From Ahrensia kielensis DSM 5890 (GTDB lineage Bacteria > Pseudomonadota > Alphaproteobacteria > Rhizobiales > Rhizobiaceae), in assembly GCF_000374465.1 (NCBI RefSeq), contig NZ_KB894529.1, positions 558,001 through 622,000 of the forward strand: 64,000 nt of DNA. Reading direction: 5' to 3'. The position numbers were made by a program, and so were the translations under genes. Every line of letters begins with the position of its first letter. Position 1 is the stretch's first letter. This document shows positions 18,462-27,695 of this stretch, piece after piece. The notes below the pieces were generated by a model. It made no database searches, was not told the origin of the DNA, and saw nothing but the letters and a program-made list of their open reading frames with translations.

Positions 18462-18860
18462 TTAATCAGCCAGTACAGCCGTTGCTTCAATTTCAATAAG
18501 TGCTGCGTCTTCAACCAGCGCAGACACAACAACCATAGTCATTGAAGGGAAGTGTTTGCCCAGCACACGGCGATAAGCTTCACCAACCTCACGCTGGCGT
18601 GCGACATATTCTTTCTTGTCGATAACGTACCACGTTAAACGCACAAGATCCGTCACCTTGCCCCCTGCAGCTTCAACAACATCTACGATATTGCGCAATG
18701 CTTGTTCCATCTGCCCAATAAAGTCATTGGTTTCAAATTCTTGCTGGGCATTCCAGCCTATCTGGCCGCCCACATAAAGTGTTTTTCCAGATGCGACGAT
18801 ACCGTTAGAATAGCCTCTCGCTTTTAACCAACCTTCAGGTTGAATGACTTGGTGTGTCAT
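18462..18860 (-). CDS. RidA/YjgF-family protein lacking the catalytic arginine
   Basis: This 132-residue Rid-family subunit (trimeric barrel fold) starts at ATG 18860, which overlaps the thioesterase stop as ATGA. The family core GYSNGIVASGKTLYVGGQIG and the C-terminal EIEATAVL are intact. In RidA, imine hydrolysis depends on an arginine in the motif PARSCVEV; here the aligned stretch is FPSMTMVVV, with methionine in place of the arginine. It therefore belongs to an Arg-less Rid branch and may not be an imine deaminase. It is the last gene of the anthranilate operon. Similar genes occur in known 2-aminobenzoate clusters, but the role there is not established. Confidence 0.88.
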   Translation of the reverse strand: MTHQVIQPEGWLKARGYSNGIVASGKTLYVGGQIGWNAQQEFETNDFIGQMEQALRNIVDVVEAAGGKVTDLVRLTWYVIDKKEYVARQREVGEAYRRVLGKHFPSMTMVVVSALVEDAALIEIEATAVLAD

Positions 18861-19273
18861 GCACCGTCCCCTTTTATATTTTTTTCTAATACGATGCGCA
18901 TAGCATCCGGCCATGATGTAGGCCGTCCATTTTCATTCACATAGACAATTGTAGCTCTTGCAGAAAAGCGATGCTCATCACCGCAGTAAGCATCCACAGT
19001 CAATTCAAAACTTGAACGCCCAACTCTGATTGCTGCAAGTTGTAGATTTAGTTGATCACCATGTCTGCTTGGCTTCAAAAACTTGCATTGAATTTCTGCT
19101 GTCGGTACTGCCGCATGCTGATGCATCTCCTCGAAAGGCGCTTTAACAACATCGGCAAAAAACGCCTCAATGACGTCATTGATCATTTCAAAATATCGCG
19201 GATAAAAAACAATACCCGCAGGGTCGCAATGTTTGAAAAGAACTTTTTGAGGAAAATTAAATACCATCATCAA
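18857..19273 (-). CDS. acyl-CoA thioesterase, 4-hydroxybenzoyl-CoA thioesterase (YbgC/FadM) type
   Basis: This 138-residue hotdog-fold protein has the catalytic-aspartate motif HCDPAGIVFYPRYFEM, with Asp17 in the position used by 4-hydroxybenzoyl-CoA thioesterase. It probably hydrolyses an aromatic or pathway-intermediate CoA ester and may free CoA when the anthranilate route stalls. The start at ATG 19273 overlaps the livF stop by four bases; ATGs at 19270 and 19267 are alternatives. The stop overlaps the RidA start. Confidence 0.87.
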   Translation of the reverse strand: MMMVFNFPQKVLFKHCDPAGIVFYPRYFEMINDVIEAFFADVVKAPFEEMHQHAAVPTAEIQCKFLKPSRHGDQLNLQLAAIRVGRSSFELTVDAYCGDEHRFSARATIVYVNENGRPTSWPDAMRIVLEKNIKGDGA

Positions 19274-19959
19274 ACACCCAAATATTGTTCTGATATCTCT
19301 GGTGTTAATGCGGTGAAATCACCTGACCACACACTTTTTCCGCGCTCTAAAATGACAGCACGGTCAGCAACATTGGCCAGTTCCGCAATTGTTTTATCAA
19401 CCACCAAAATCGAAAGCCCCGTCTCAGCTTTCAGCTTAGATATCGCCGCCCAAATCTCTTGGCGCACAACGGGTGCAAGCCCCTCCGTTGCTTCATCTAA
19501 TATAAGCAGGCGTGGGTTGGTCATAAGTGCACGGCTTATTGCAAGCATTTGCTGTTCGCCGCCTGACAAGGAATTTGCATATTGATTACGTCGTTCACCA
19601 AGGCGCGGGAATAATTCGACTACACGCTCGAAATTCCATTCACCGCTTCGTGATGCCGCAACTAAGTTTTCATATACTGTAAGATTTGAAAAACAGCGCC
19701 TACCTTCTGGGCACAGACCGATGCCCATGCGCGCCACGCGGTGACCGGGTAGTTTTGTGATGCTTGCTCCAGCAAAATCAATTGTACCGCTACTATTTTT
19801 CAGCAAACGGCAAATGACTTTTATGGTTGTTGATTTCCCCATGCCGTTGCGGCCCATTAAGGCTACAACTTCGCCGTCTCCAACTTCTAAATCAACACCA
19901 AAGAGCGCTTGAGACGCGCCATATGAAGCTTGTATATCGCTGATCTTGAGAAGTGCCAT
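19270..19959 (-). CDS. Liv-type ABC transporter ATP-binding protein (LivF-like)
   Basis: This is the second ATPase of the Liv-type importer. The 229-residue protein has Walker A GRNGMGKST (around residue 35), signature LSGGEQQM and Walker B LLILDEA, followed by TEGLAP typical of LivF. It overlaps livG upstream by one base and the thioesterase downstream by four. Because the operon encodes an anthranilate CoA ligase and ring-reducing enzyme, the importer probably takes up anthranilate or a related aromatic acid rather than leucine. That is inference from context. Confidence 0.92.
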   Translation of the reverse strand: MALLKISDIQASYGASQALFGVDLEVGDGEVVALMGRNGMGKSTTIKVICRLLKNSSGTIDFAGASITKLPGHRVARMGIGLCPEGRRCFSNLTVYENLVAASRSGEWNFERVVELFPRLGERRNQYANSLSGGEQQMLAISRALMTNPRLLILDEATEGLAPVVRQEIWAAISKLKAETGLSILVVDKTIAELANVADRAVILERGKSVWSGDFTALTPEISEQYLGV

Positions 19960-20711
19960 TACGCTGCCTCCTCGCCTAGATAAGCACGGCGCACTTCATC
20001 GTGATTACGGATAAAATCAACATTGCCCGTCGCGATCACCTTGCCATAGACAAGAACACTAATGCGGTCAGCCAATGCAAAGACCGCATCCATGTCATGC
20101 TCCACAAGAAGAATTGGTGCCTGTTGACGCAAATTATCCAAAAAGCTTGTGAGCATTTTTGAACCTTCAGCGCCCATGCCAGCCATTGGCTCATCCATCA
20201 AAAACACTTTCGGTTCAAGCGTCAGCGCAACCGCCACTTCTAACTGTCTGCGTTGCCCGTGTGAAAGTTCCGAAGTGACTTTATGCATTTGGTGGCTTAG
20301 TCCTACGCGCTCGATTGCACTTTGAGCGCATTCACGCAGTTCTGCGTCCTTCATAACAGGCATAAAAAACCGGAAAGCGCCACCGCGTTTGCCAAGTGCG
20401 CCCAGCATTACATTTTCTAGAACTGTGTAGTCCATAGCCAGTTCTGAGATTTGGAAAGTGCGCCCTAAACCAAGCTTCGCCCGCTCTGCAATAGACAGCT
20501 TGGTAACGTCATACCCAAGCAAATCGATTTTGCCTGTATCTGGTTTTAGTTTGCCGGCTATTTGCGAAATAAGCGTGGATTTCCCCGCACCATTGGGCCC
20601 AATAAGCGCATGGATTTCACCTTCACGTAAATCAAGCGAGACGCCATCGCTGGCTTTTAGTGCGCCAAATGACTTTGAGATATTTTGTATATTCAGCACT
20701 GTATCAGGCAT
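19959..20711 (-). CDS. Liv-type ABC transporter ATP-binding protein (LivG-like)
   Basis: This is the first ATPase of the Liv-type importer. I prefer ATG 20711 (MPDTVLNIQNISKSFGAL), which overlaps the end of livM, to an ATG 30 bases upstream. The 250-residue product has Walker A GPNGAGKST, an unusual signature LSHGQRRQ (histidine in place of the second glycine-type position), and Walker B VFLMDEP followed by MAGMG. The C-terminal HDEVRRAYLGEE ending is the classic LivG tail. Confidence 0.92.
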   Translation of the reverse strand: MPDTVLNIQNISKSFGALKASDGVSLDLREGEIHALIGPNGAGKSTLISQIAGKLKPDTGKIDLLGYDVTKLSIAERAKLGLGRTFQISELAMDYTVLENVMLGALGKRGGAFRFFMPVMKDAELRECAQSAIERVGLSHQMHKVTSELSHGQRRQLEVAVALTLEPKVFLMDEPMAGMGAEGSKMLTSFLDNLRQQAPILLVEHDMDAVFALADRISVLVYGKVIATGNVDFIRNHDEVRRAYLGEEAA

Positions 20712-21687
20712 CGGCGTTCTCCTTTTTGGAAAGAGCGCCAATCAACCCGCCGCGTGCGAAAAGAACGACAGACAGCAAAATAACCCCAAGGTAAATGTGC
20801 CAGAACTCTGATAGTCCGCCCAGCCAATGCTCCAGAAGGATGAACAGTGCAGCGCCAACAACAGGGCCATATAATCTGGCCACACCACCAAGAATGATAA
20901 ACACCATAATCTCGCCGCTTGTTTGCCAGCTAAACATTGTCGGACTAATGAAGCGATTAAGGTCTGCAAACAAAGCGCCAGCCAAGCCTGTAATGGCTCC
21001 TGATATTGTGAAAGCGATGAGTTGAATCTTAAACGGATTAAGGCCGACTGTGCGAATACGCTGCGCATTTTGACGTGCACCATTAAGCGCCAAACCGAAG
21101 GATGAATGGGTCAAGCGGTTCACGCCGTAGATGACCACCATCAAAACAACAAAGCAGATGCCAAAGAACTGGATCGGATCGAGTGTGTTTAAGCCTGGGA
21201 AACTGTTGCGCACATAAATCGACAACCCGTCTTCGCCGCCATAGGCAGGCCAGCTGATAGAAAAATAATAGAGCATCTGGCCAAAGGCGAGCGTGACCAT
21301 AATAAAATAGACGCCCGATGTTCTCAAGCTGAACAAGCCAATCACGAATGCAAAGAAGCTACTGACAACGATCGCAACCAACCAAATGATCGGCATTGAG
21401 TTTGTTCCTTCAATAAGGAACGGTGTTTCCATAATAGGCGTAAAATTCTGCGCATGGCTGGCCAATACACCCATTGCATAGCCGCCAAGCCCGAAGAATG
21501 CAGCATGCCCAAGACTGATCAATCCACCTTGGCCTAGCGCTAAATTTAAGCCCACGCCAGCAAGGGCCAAAATTACGGCCTTCGTGGTCAGTGTTATCAG
21601 AAATGGCTCGTCCATGACCCATGCACCTAGAGCCATGCCAAGAATTAAAAGCGCCACCGTATAGTTGAGAAAACGTTCGCTAATCAC
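20704..21687 (-). CDS. Liv-type ABC transporter permease (LivM-like)
   Basis: This 327-residue inner-membrane protein has about eight to ten hydrophobic helices and the conserved block GLNLALGQGGLISLGHAAFFGLG near residue 45. It starts with GTG 21687 directly after the livH stop and ends inside the start of livG. It forms the translocation pore with LivH. Substrate specificity is set by the binding protein, so nothing here separates amino acids from aromatic acids. Confidence 0.91.
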   Translation of the reverse strand: MISERFLNYTVALLILGMALGAWVMDEPFLITLTTKAVILALAGVGLNLALGQGGLISLGHAAFFGLGGYAMGVLASHAQNFTPIMETPFLIEGTNSMPIIWLVAIVVSSFFAFVIGLFSLRTSGVYFIMVTLAFGQMLYYFSISWPAYGGEDGLSIYVRNSFPGLNTLDPIQFFGICFVVLMVVIYGVNRLTHSSFGLALNGARQNAQRIRTVGLNPFKIQLIAFTISGAITGLAGALFADLNRFISPTMFSWQTSGEIMVFIILGGVARLYGPVVGAALFILLEHWLGGLSEFWHIYLGVILLSVVLFARGGLIGALSKKENADA

Positions 21688-22605
21688 TTACGCTCTCCCA
21701 AATAGGCCGGTTGGTTTGAAAATCAAAACCGCAGCCATCAAAATGTAAATCGACATTGACGCAAGTGACGAGCCAACAGATGTGGCCGATGACTGCTCCA
21801 TAAAATTTGCAAAGAAGAGTGGTAGCATCACGCGGCCAAGCGTGTCGGTTAAACCGACGAGCAATGCGCCAACAAGCGCGCCCTTGATTGAACCAATACC
21901 GCCTATAACGATGACGACAAATGCAAGGATTAACACCGGCTCGCCCATGCCAACTTGTACGGACTGAATGGCACCGACGAGTGCCCCAGACAAACCCGCA
22001 AGCGCTGCGCCAAGCGCAAAGACAAGTGTGTAGAGTTTGGAAATATCAACGCCCAATGCACCAATCATTTCGCGGTCATTTTCGCCCGCACGAATACGCA
22101 TGCCAATGCGGGTCTTTGAAATAAGTAAGAACAATCCGATTGCCACCGCTACGCCCACCAAAATAATCATCAGGCGGTAGGATGAATAGGCAATACCGCC
22201 GGGCAACGTAACCGTGCCCGATAGAGCTTTAGGCACATCAAGAAAAAGCGGAAAGGATCCGAAAAGCCAACGCGTGCTTTCAGAAAAGATCAAAATCAAA
22301 GCAAAAGTCGCAAGTACCTGATCAAGATGATCGCGGTCATACAATCTGCGAATGACAACCAGCTCAACCACCGCACCAACAATAGCAGCTGCCGCAAGAC
22401 TTGCCGCAAGCGCCAACAGAAACGATCCTGTTGATGCAGCAACGGCAGCCGCAGCAAATGCGCCGACCATATATAGCGAGCCGTGAGCGAGATTGATTAA
22501 ACCCATGACGCCGAAAATCAACGTCAGGCCGGCCGCCATTAAAAATAGCATGACGCCGAATTGCAGGCCGTTTAAAATTTGTTCGATAATGAGAACGGTG
22601 GACAT
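21688..22605 (-). CDS. Liv-type ABC transporter permease (LivH-like)
   Basis: This 305-residue membrane protein has about eight helices and the family blocks NGLQFGVMLFLMAAGLTLIFG and GLINLAHGSLYMVGA at the N-terminus. The conserved GENDREMIGALGVD loop, which contacts the ATPase, lies after the middle. It partners the LivM-like protein. The gene is preceded by a hairpin (22623-22648) separating it from the binding-protein gene. Confidence 0.91.
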   Translation of the reverse strand: MSTVLIIEQILNGLQFGVMLFLMAAGLTLIFGVMGLINLAHGSLYMVGAFAAAAVAASTGSFLLALAASLAAAAIVGAVVELVVIRRLYDRDHLDQVLATFALILIFSESTRWLFGSFPLFLDVPKALSGTVTLPGGIAYSSYRLMIILVGVAVAIGLFLLISKTRIGMRIRAGENDREMIGALGVDISKLYTLVFALGAALAGLSGALVGAIQSVQVGMGEPVLILAFVVIVIGGIGSIKGALVGALLVGLTDTLGRVMLPLFFANFMEQSSATSVGSSLASMSIYILMAAVLIFKPTGLFGRA

Positions 22606-22622
22606 AATGTACGCCTAATAAA

Positions 22623-22648
22623 TCAACCGGACGCAAGCGCCCGATTGA
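22623..22648 (-). terminator. intercistronic hairpin between the Liv binding-protein and permease genes
   Basis: TCAACCGGAC (22623-22632) and GCGCCCGATTGA (22637-22648) form an imperfect stem of about nine pairs with a short loop, followed on the minus strand by a T-rich stretch. It lies 12 bases after the binding-protein stop. It probably partly terminates or protects the message so that the binding protein is made in excess. Confidence 0.55.
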
Positions 22649-22660
22649 TCAGTTTACTAA

Positions 22661-23809
22661 TTACATGTCACATTCAGTTGCGAAAGCATCTGCATGATCT
22701 TTAAGTGCTGTGCCAATGATCTTGTTGGTGAAAACATCACCTTCTTTGATCACTTCGCGAACATAGATGTCCTGAATTGGATGGTTGTTGTTACCAAAAC
22801 TGAAATCACCTCGTGTCGATTTAAAATCAGCTTCTTTTAACGCGGCACGGAATGCATCAGCGTCCTTAACATCTGCTTTGCCCATAGCACTCAAGAGCAG
22901 ATTTGCTGTGTCAAAACCTTGAGAAGCATAAAGTGATGGCAAACGGCCATACTCAGCTTGGAAGGTTTTTACGAATGCAACATTGGTTTCGTTGTCGAGG
23001 TCTTTGCCCCACTGTGATGTGTTTTTAACACCGAGCGCAGCATCGCCAACGGCTTGCAAAATACCTTGATCAAAGGAAAATGCCGGACCGATCAATGGAA
23101 TATCTACACCAGAGCCCGCATATTGCTTCATGAAAGAAATGCCCATGCCGCCTGGTAGGAAGAAGTAAACGCTATCAGCGCCCGAAGCACGAATTTGCGC
23201 AATCTCAGCTGCGTAATCTGTTTGACCAAGCTTGGTGAAAACTTCGCCTGCCAACTCACCTTTATAAAAGCGCTTATAGCCGTTCAACGCATCCTGACCT
23301 GCAGGATAGTTCGGTGCCATAATAAACGAATTTTTCAAGCCAGCTTCAGTCGCATAGGCACCTGCGGCTTCATGCAAGTTGTCGTTCTGCCAAGCGACGT
23401 TAAAGTAGTTCGGGTTACAGGCTTTACCGGCAAGCGCAGATGGACCCGCATTCGGCGAAAGATAGAATTTTCCCTGTGCGACAGCTGACGGCACCACCGC
23501 CATTGCCAAATTTGACCAGATGATACCGGTCATCACATCAACCTTTTCAGACTGAATCATTTTGTCGGCTAGCTGAACGGCGATGTCAGGTTTTTGTTGA
23601 TCGTCTTCGATCACAACTTCTACATTATCATTGCCGGATTCTTTGATCGCAAGCATGAAGCCATCACGCACATCAATACCAAGTCCAGCACCGCCGCCAG
23701 ACAAAGTCGTAATCATGCCAACCTTTAATTTGCCATGACCTTCCGCAATTGCGCTTGATGCCAATGCTGCAACGGATACCGCTGCCAGTAATATTGATTT
23801 AATTTTCAT
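22661..23809 (-). CDS. Liv-type ABC transporter substrate-binding protein
   Basis: This is the periplasmic receptor of the importer. It is a 382-residue type I binding protein with a Sec signal peptide (residues 1-22, cleavage after AIA). The mature chain starts KLKVGMITTLSGGGAGLG. The inter-lobe segments DVMTGIIWSNLAMAVVPSA and KNSFIMAPNYPAGQDA are typical of receptors for aromatic acids and amides as well as branched amino acids. The context points to anthranilate or a related aromatic acid. It starts 24 bases after the small AsnC-like gene. Confidence 0.9.
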   Translation of the reverse strand: MKIKSILLAAVSVAALASSAIAEGHGKLKVGMITTLSGGGAGLGIDVRDGFMLAIKESGNDNVEVVIEDDQQKPDIAVQLADKMIQSEKVDVMTGIIWSNLAMAVVPSAVAQGKFYLSPNAGPSALAGKACNPNYFNVAWQNDNLHEAAGAYATEAGLKNSFIMAPNYPAGQDALNGYKRFYKGELAGEVFTKLGQTDYAAEIAQIRASGADSVYFFLPGGMGISFMKQYAGSGVDIPLIGPAFSFDQGILQAVGDAALGVKNTSQWGKDLDNETNVAFVKTFQAEYGRLPSLYASQGFDTANLLLSAMGKADVKDADAFRAALKEADFKSTRGDFSFGNNNHPIQDIYVREVIKEGDVFTNKIIGTALKDHADAFATECDM

Positions 23810-23833
23810 TTTTTTTCCCTCAGTTTCAGTCGC

Positions 23834-24070
23834 TTAAAAAGCTTTGAACGTTAACGTCGTATAAGTGCGCTCGATTCCCTTAATATCGAGCACGTGATCA
23901 TTGATGAATTTGCCAATATCCTTGTCCTCCGACAGATACATCTTCATCAATAAATCGTAGTCACCGCTTGTCGAATAAAGTTCAGAATGTATTTCGCGCT
24001 TGGCAATTTCATCGGCGACTTCATAGCCTGTACCCGGTTTGCACCTAATTTGAACGAATACGCACTGCAT
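23834..24070 (-). CDS. stand-alone Lrp/AsnC ligand-binding (RAM) domain protein
   Basis: This 78-residue protein consists only of the alpha/beta sandwich sensor domain of Lrp/AsnC regulators: CVFVQIRCKPGTGYEV, then HSELYSTSGDYDLLMKMYL and GIERTYTTLTF. The DNA-binding helix-turn-helix is absent. Such stand-alone domains bind amino acids and form oligomers but cannot bind DNA by themselves. Within this operon it may sense anthranilate, tryptophan or a related ligand, possibly acting on another regulator. That role is inference. Confidence 0.85.
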   Translation of the reverse strand: MQCVFVQIRCKPGTGYEVADEIAKREIHSELYSTSGDYDLLMKMYLSEDKDIGKFINDHVLDIKGIERTYTTLTFKAF

Positions 24071-24094
24071 GTTTAAGTCTCCTTGAGGCGGTAA

Positions 24095-25717
24095 TTATTG
24101 ACCAGTTTGTTTCAGCAAAAATCGCTGTATTTTTCCGGTCTGAGTTTTTGGCAGTTCTGTGCAAAACACAATAGATCGTGGATACTTATACGGCGCAATT
24201 GTTTGTTTTACATGCTCTTGTAGGTGTTTGATTTGCGCATCATCTGCATTTTGTCCTTCATTCAGAACAATATGCGCTTGAACTATCGAGCCTCTTGATT
24301 CATCTGCGACCCCAATAACAGCACATTCACGCACCGCAGGGTGCCCTAGCAATGCTGCTTCAACTTCTGGTCCAGCAATATTGTATCCGCTGGAAATAAT
24401 CATATCGTCATTGCGCGCGGCAAAATGCAAATATCCCTCAGCATCCATCATGAAACTATCGCCGGTGATATTCCAGCCGTTCTGAACATAATTGCTCTGC
24501 CTATCATCGGCCATATAGCGACATCCAGTTGGTCCCCGAACCGCCAAGCGGCCTACGGTTCCGACGGCCACCTCATTACCCTCATCATCGACTACTTTTG
24601 CTTCATAGCCTGTGACCGGTTTACCTGTGCATGCGGGGCGATGATCGTCAAAGCGGTTCGATATAAAGATATGCAACATCTCAGTTGCCCCGATGCCGTC
24701 AAGCATCGGTTTGCCAGTTTTAGCAATCCATTCCTCGTAGACAGGGGCAGGCAAAGTTTCGCCTGCAGAAACAGCCGCGCGCAAACTGGACAAATCTGCG
24801 CCCTCTGCCATCGCCGCCAACATGGCCCGGTAAGCCGTTGGAGCAGTAAAACAGACCGTAGCCTTATACTTCTCAATGATCTCAATCATATTGGGCGGGC
24901 TGGCATTTTCGAGCAGCGTTGCGGTTGCGCCAAAACGCAGCGGAAATATCGCAAGGCCGCCAAGGCCAAATGTGAAAGCCAAAGGCGGTGAGCCGACAAA
25001 CACATCGTCTGGCACAACACCTAAAATCTCTTTTGCATATCCATCAGCAATCATCAGCAAATCACGGTGAAAATGCATGGTGGCTTTCGGCTTACCTGTC
25101 GTGCCAGATGTAAAGCCGAGTAATGCAACATCATCACGGCCCGTTTTCACAGCATCAAATTTAACCGGCTTTTCAAGCGCAAGTCGGTCAAGTTCTGCCT
25201 CATGGTTTGATGTGCCATCAAAGCCAATGACATGTTTTACATGTTTGTTATCTGCCGCAAAGCCTGCAACCTCTTCGATAAGCCGCGTGTCGCACAAAAT
25301 GTGGCTGATCTGAGCCAGATCGACAATTGGTTCAAGCTCGACGCTACGCAGCATGGGCATTGTGTTGATAACAACGGCACCTGCCTTTGTCGCGGCAAGC
25401 CAACACGCAACCATTGCAGGATTATTGGCTGAGCGGATCATCACGCGATTACCCGCCTTCAATCCAAAGTCTTCAACCAGCACATGTGCGATACGGTTTG
25501 TCCAATCCGCCAATTCCTTATAGGTGCGGCGGCGGCCATTTCCGATCAGAGCGGTATTATCGCCAAAACCCTGCTCAACCATTTTGTCTGTTAGTTCGAC
25601 ACCAACATTGATATAATCAGGATACTCAAAACCGTTTAGTAAAAATTCTGGCCACTGACTTTGTGGCGGCAGATTATCACGCGCAAAACTGTCTATATGA
25701 TTGGAAGGTCCGAGCAT
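24095..25717 (-). CDS. 2-aminobenzoate (anthranilate)-CoA ligase, ANL superfamily
   Basis: This 540-residue enzyme joins an aromatic acid to CoA via an acyl-adenylate. The P-loop-like motif LGFTSGTTGKPKATMHFH (around residue 195), the A5 motif DGIGATEMLHIFISNR, the A8 hinge region AARNDDMIISSGYNIAGPEVE and the A10 lysine motif PKTQTGKIQRFLL are all present. The benzoate-CoA ligase subgroup is suggested by DGIGATEMLHIF. Next to a 2-aminobenzoyl-CoA monooxygenase/reductase and kynureninase, anthranilate is the likely substrate. Salicylate or benzoate remain possible. It overlaps the acyl-CoA dehydrogenase stop as TAATG. Confidence 0.88.
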   Translation of the reverse strand: MLGPSNHIDSFARDNLPPQSQWPEFLLNGFEYPDYINVGVELTDKMVEQGFGDNTALIGNGRRRTYKELADWTNRIAHVLVEDFGLKAGNRVMIRSANNPAMVACWLAATKAGAVVINTMPMLRSVELEPIVDLAQISHILCDTRLIEEVAGFAADNKHVKHVIGFDGTSNHEAELDRLALEKPVKFDAVKTGRDDVALLGFTSGTTGKPKATMHFHRDLLMIADGYAKEILGVVPDDVFVGSPPLAFTFGLGGLAIFPLRFGATATLLENASPPNMIEIIEKYKATVCFTAPTAYRAMLAAMAEGADLSSLRAAVSAGETLPAPVYEEWIAKTGKPMLDGIGATEMLHIFISNRFDDHRPACTGKPVTGYEAKVVDDEGNEVAVGTVGRLAVRGPTGCRYMADDRQSNYVQNGWNITGDSFMMDAEGYLHFAARNDDMIISSGYNIAGPEVEAALLGHPAVRECAVIGVADESRGSIVQAHIVLNEGQNADDAQIKHLQEHVKQTIAPYKYPRSIVFCTELPKTQTGKIQRFLLKQTGQ

Positions 25718-26886
25718 TAGTTTCCTCCCTGAAACTGTACCAGTGTTTGACGGGCGATGATGATTTTTTGCACATCTGACGCCCCTTCATAAATTCTCAA
25801 AGCGCGAATTTCTCGATAAAGCTGCTCGACTTTTTGACCGGATTTAACACCGTCACCGCCATGAATTTGCACCGCTTGATCGATGATTTTTTGCGCTTGT
25901 TCTGTTGAAAACAGTTTTGCCATAGCGGCCTCACGCGTGATACGCGGTGCGCCGCTATCTTTTGCCCAAGCCGCGCGATAGATCAGCAAAGCACTCGCAT
26001 CGACATTGAGCGCCATATCGGCCAAATGACCTTGCACCAATTGCATATCGAATAATTTTTGCCCTTGAATTTCACGCGACTGCGCGCGGCTCAAAGCTTC
26101 ATCCAAAGCACGCCGCGCAAAGCCAAGCGCTGCTGCTGCCACGGTCGGTCTGAAAACATCAAGCACAGACATAGCGATCTTAAAACCATCACCTGATTTT
26201 CCAAGTAATGATGATTTTGGAATACGGCAATCGTCAAATTTCAATGTCGCTAGAGGGTGCGGTGCAATTGTTTCCAACCGCTCTGCAATGTTTAGCCCTA
26301 TTGTTTCTGCTGGCACAATAAATGCCGAGAGCCCCTTTGCGCCGGGCGCATCGCCCGTGCGTGCAAACACAGTATAAATGTCAGCAATGCCGCCATTTGA
26401 TATCCATGTTTTTTCGCCGTTCAACACATAATCATCACCATCAGGTGTTGCGGTCATTGCCGAATTTGCAACATCGGAACCTGATTGCGGCTCGGTTAGC
26501 GCAAAAGCGGCAATTGCTTTACCGCACCGCGTTAAGGGCAACCACTTTTCTTTTTGTGACTTGTTGCCAAACAGTGAAATCGCGCCGGTTCCCAAGCCCT
26601 GCATCGCGAATGCAAAATCGGCCAAGCCATCATAGCGGGCCAAAGTCTCACGGATTAAACAAAGGCTTCGCACATCCAGTTTAGCGTTCTCATCTAATGG
26701 ATCAACACCACTATAACTTGCCCAACCGGCCTCGCCTAAAGCGCTGACTAAATGACGGCATGCAGCATCGGTATCCGTGTGGTCAATGGCATCAATATGC
26801 TTACTTGCCCAAGCTTCCAAATCAGCCGACAAAGCTCTGTGTTTGTCTTCAAAAAATGGCCAATCAAGAAAGCTGCGATCTGCCAT
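25717..26886 (-). CDS. acyl-CoA dehydrogenase
   Basis: This 389-residue flavoprotein has the usual three-domain layout. FAD/substrate motifs [11 protein letters not shown] and [13 protein letters not shown] sit in the middle, and the C-terminal catalytic region is [11 protein letters not shown], with the glutamate in the place used by most members. It should introduce a double bond into a ring-derived acyl-CoA during the beta-oxidation-like part of anthranilate breakdown. It overlaps the enoyl-CoA hydratase gene by one base upstream and the ligase by one base downstream. Confidence 0.88.
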   Translation of the reverse strand: MADRSFLDWPFFEDKHRALSADLEAWASKHIDAIDHTDTDAACRHLVSALGEAGWASYSGVDPLDENAKLDVRSLCLIRETLARYDGLADFAFAMQGLGTGAISLFGNKSQKEKWLPLTRCGKAIAAFALTEPQSGSDVANSAMTATPDGDDYVLNGEKTWISNGGIADIYTVFARTGDAPGAKGLSAFIVPAETIGLNIAERLETIAPHPLATLKFDDCRIPKSSLLGKSGDGFKIAMSVLDVFRPTVAAAALGFARRALDEALSRAQSREIQGQKLFDMQLVQGHLADMALNVDASALLIYRAAWAKDSGAPRITREAAMAKLFSTEQAQKIIDQAVQIHGGDGVKSGQKVEQLYREIRALRIYEGASDVQKIIIARQTLVQFQGGN

Positions 26887-27695
26887 TAGTTACCCTCAAA
26901 TACTGGTTTTTGTTTATTCGCAAATGCTTCAAAGGCTCGTTTGAAATCCCCAGTTTGCATGCACAGCGCTTGCGCTTGCGCTTCAGCTTCAATGGCTTGG
27001 TCTATAGACATTGACCATTCTTGCTGGAGCATAGTTTTAGTCATCATGTGTGCGAAGTTTGGACCTTCTATGATACGTTCCGCCAATGAAAGTGCCTCAG
27101 CTTCTAGCGTATCGGCACTCGCCAGCTTATTATAAAAACCCCAGCGCTCACCCTCATCGGCACTCATTGAGCGACCTGTATAAAACAGCTCAGCAGCGCG
27201 TCCCTGTCCTATGATGCGCGGCAGGATAGCGCATGCGCCCATATCGCATCCAGCAAGCCCCACACGGGCAAACAGGAACGCGGTTTTAGCCTCTGGTGTC
27301 GCAATGCGAAGATCCGACGCCATCGCTATGATCGCACCTGCGCCCACGCAAATACCATCGACAGCCGATATGACAGGCTTGCCGCAATTGATAATCGCTT
27401 TGACAAGATCGCCCGTCATTCGCGTGAATTGCAAAAGCTCTTTCATGCTCATCTTAGTCAGCGGTCCAATGATTTCATGGACATCGCCACCTGATGAAAA
27501 ATTGCCGCCATTTGGAGCAATAATCACAGCGTCAACATTTTCAGCGTAATGAAGGTCGCGGAACCAATCCCGCATTTCTGCATAGCTTTCAAATGTCAGC
27601 GGATTTTTGCGCTCGGGCCGGTTGAGTGAAATATGTGCAATCCGGTTTTCAACACGGCAATTGAAGTGCACCACATCTGTTTTGCAATCTGTCAT
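26886..27695 (-). CDS. enoyl-CoA hydratase/isomerase family protein
   Basis: This 269-residue crotonase-fold protein has the oxyanion-hole segments [11 protein letters not shown] (around 68-78) and [20 protein letters not shown] (around 115-135), followed by [18 protein letters not shown]. The second catalytic position after FARVGLAG has Cys/Asp rather than the usual glutamate pair, as in several pathway-specific members. It may hydrate an unsaturated ring CoA or open the ring hydrolytically. The exact reaction in the 2-aminobenzoate route is not settled. It is translationally coupled to MarR upstream. Confidence 0.86.
   Translation of the reverse strand: MTDCKTDVVHFNCRVENRIAHISLNRPERKNPLTFESYAEMRDWFRDLHYAENVDAVIIAPNGGNFSSGGDVHEIIGPLTKMSMKELLQFTRMTGDLVKAIINCGKPVISAVDGICVGAGAIIAMASDLRIATPEAKTAFLFARVGLAGCDMGACAILPRIIGQGRAAELFYTGRSMSADEGERWGFYNKLASADTLEAEALSLAERIIEGPNFAHMMTKTMLQQEWSMSIDQAIEAEAQAQALCMQTGDFKRAFEAFANKQKPVFEGN

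Noticed and set aside
18462-23809. Calling the Liv-type importer a branched-chain amino acid transporter
   Set aside because: The family is correct but the operon context indicates an aromatic acid; the name would mislead.
24425-24991. 188-codon plus-strand frame
   Set aside because: Entirely antisense to the CoA ligase, which has all family motifs.
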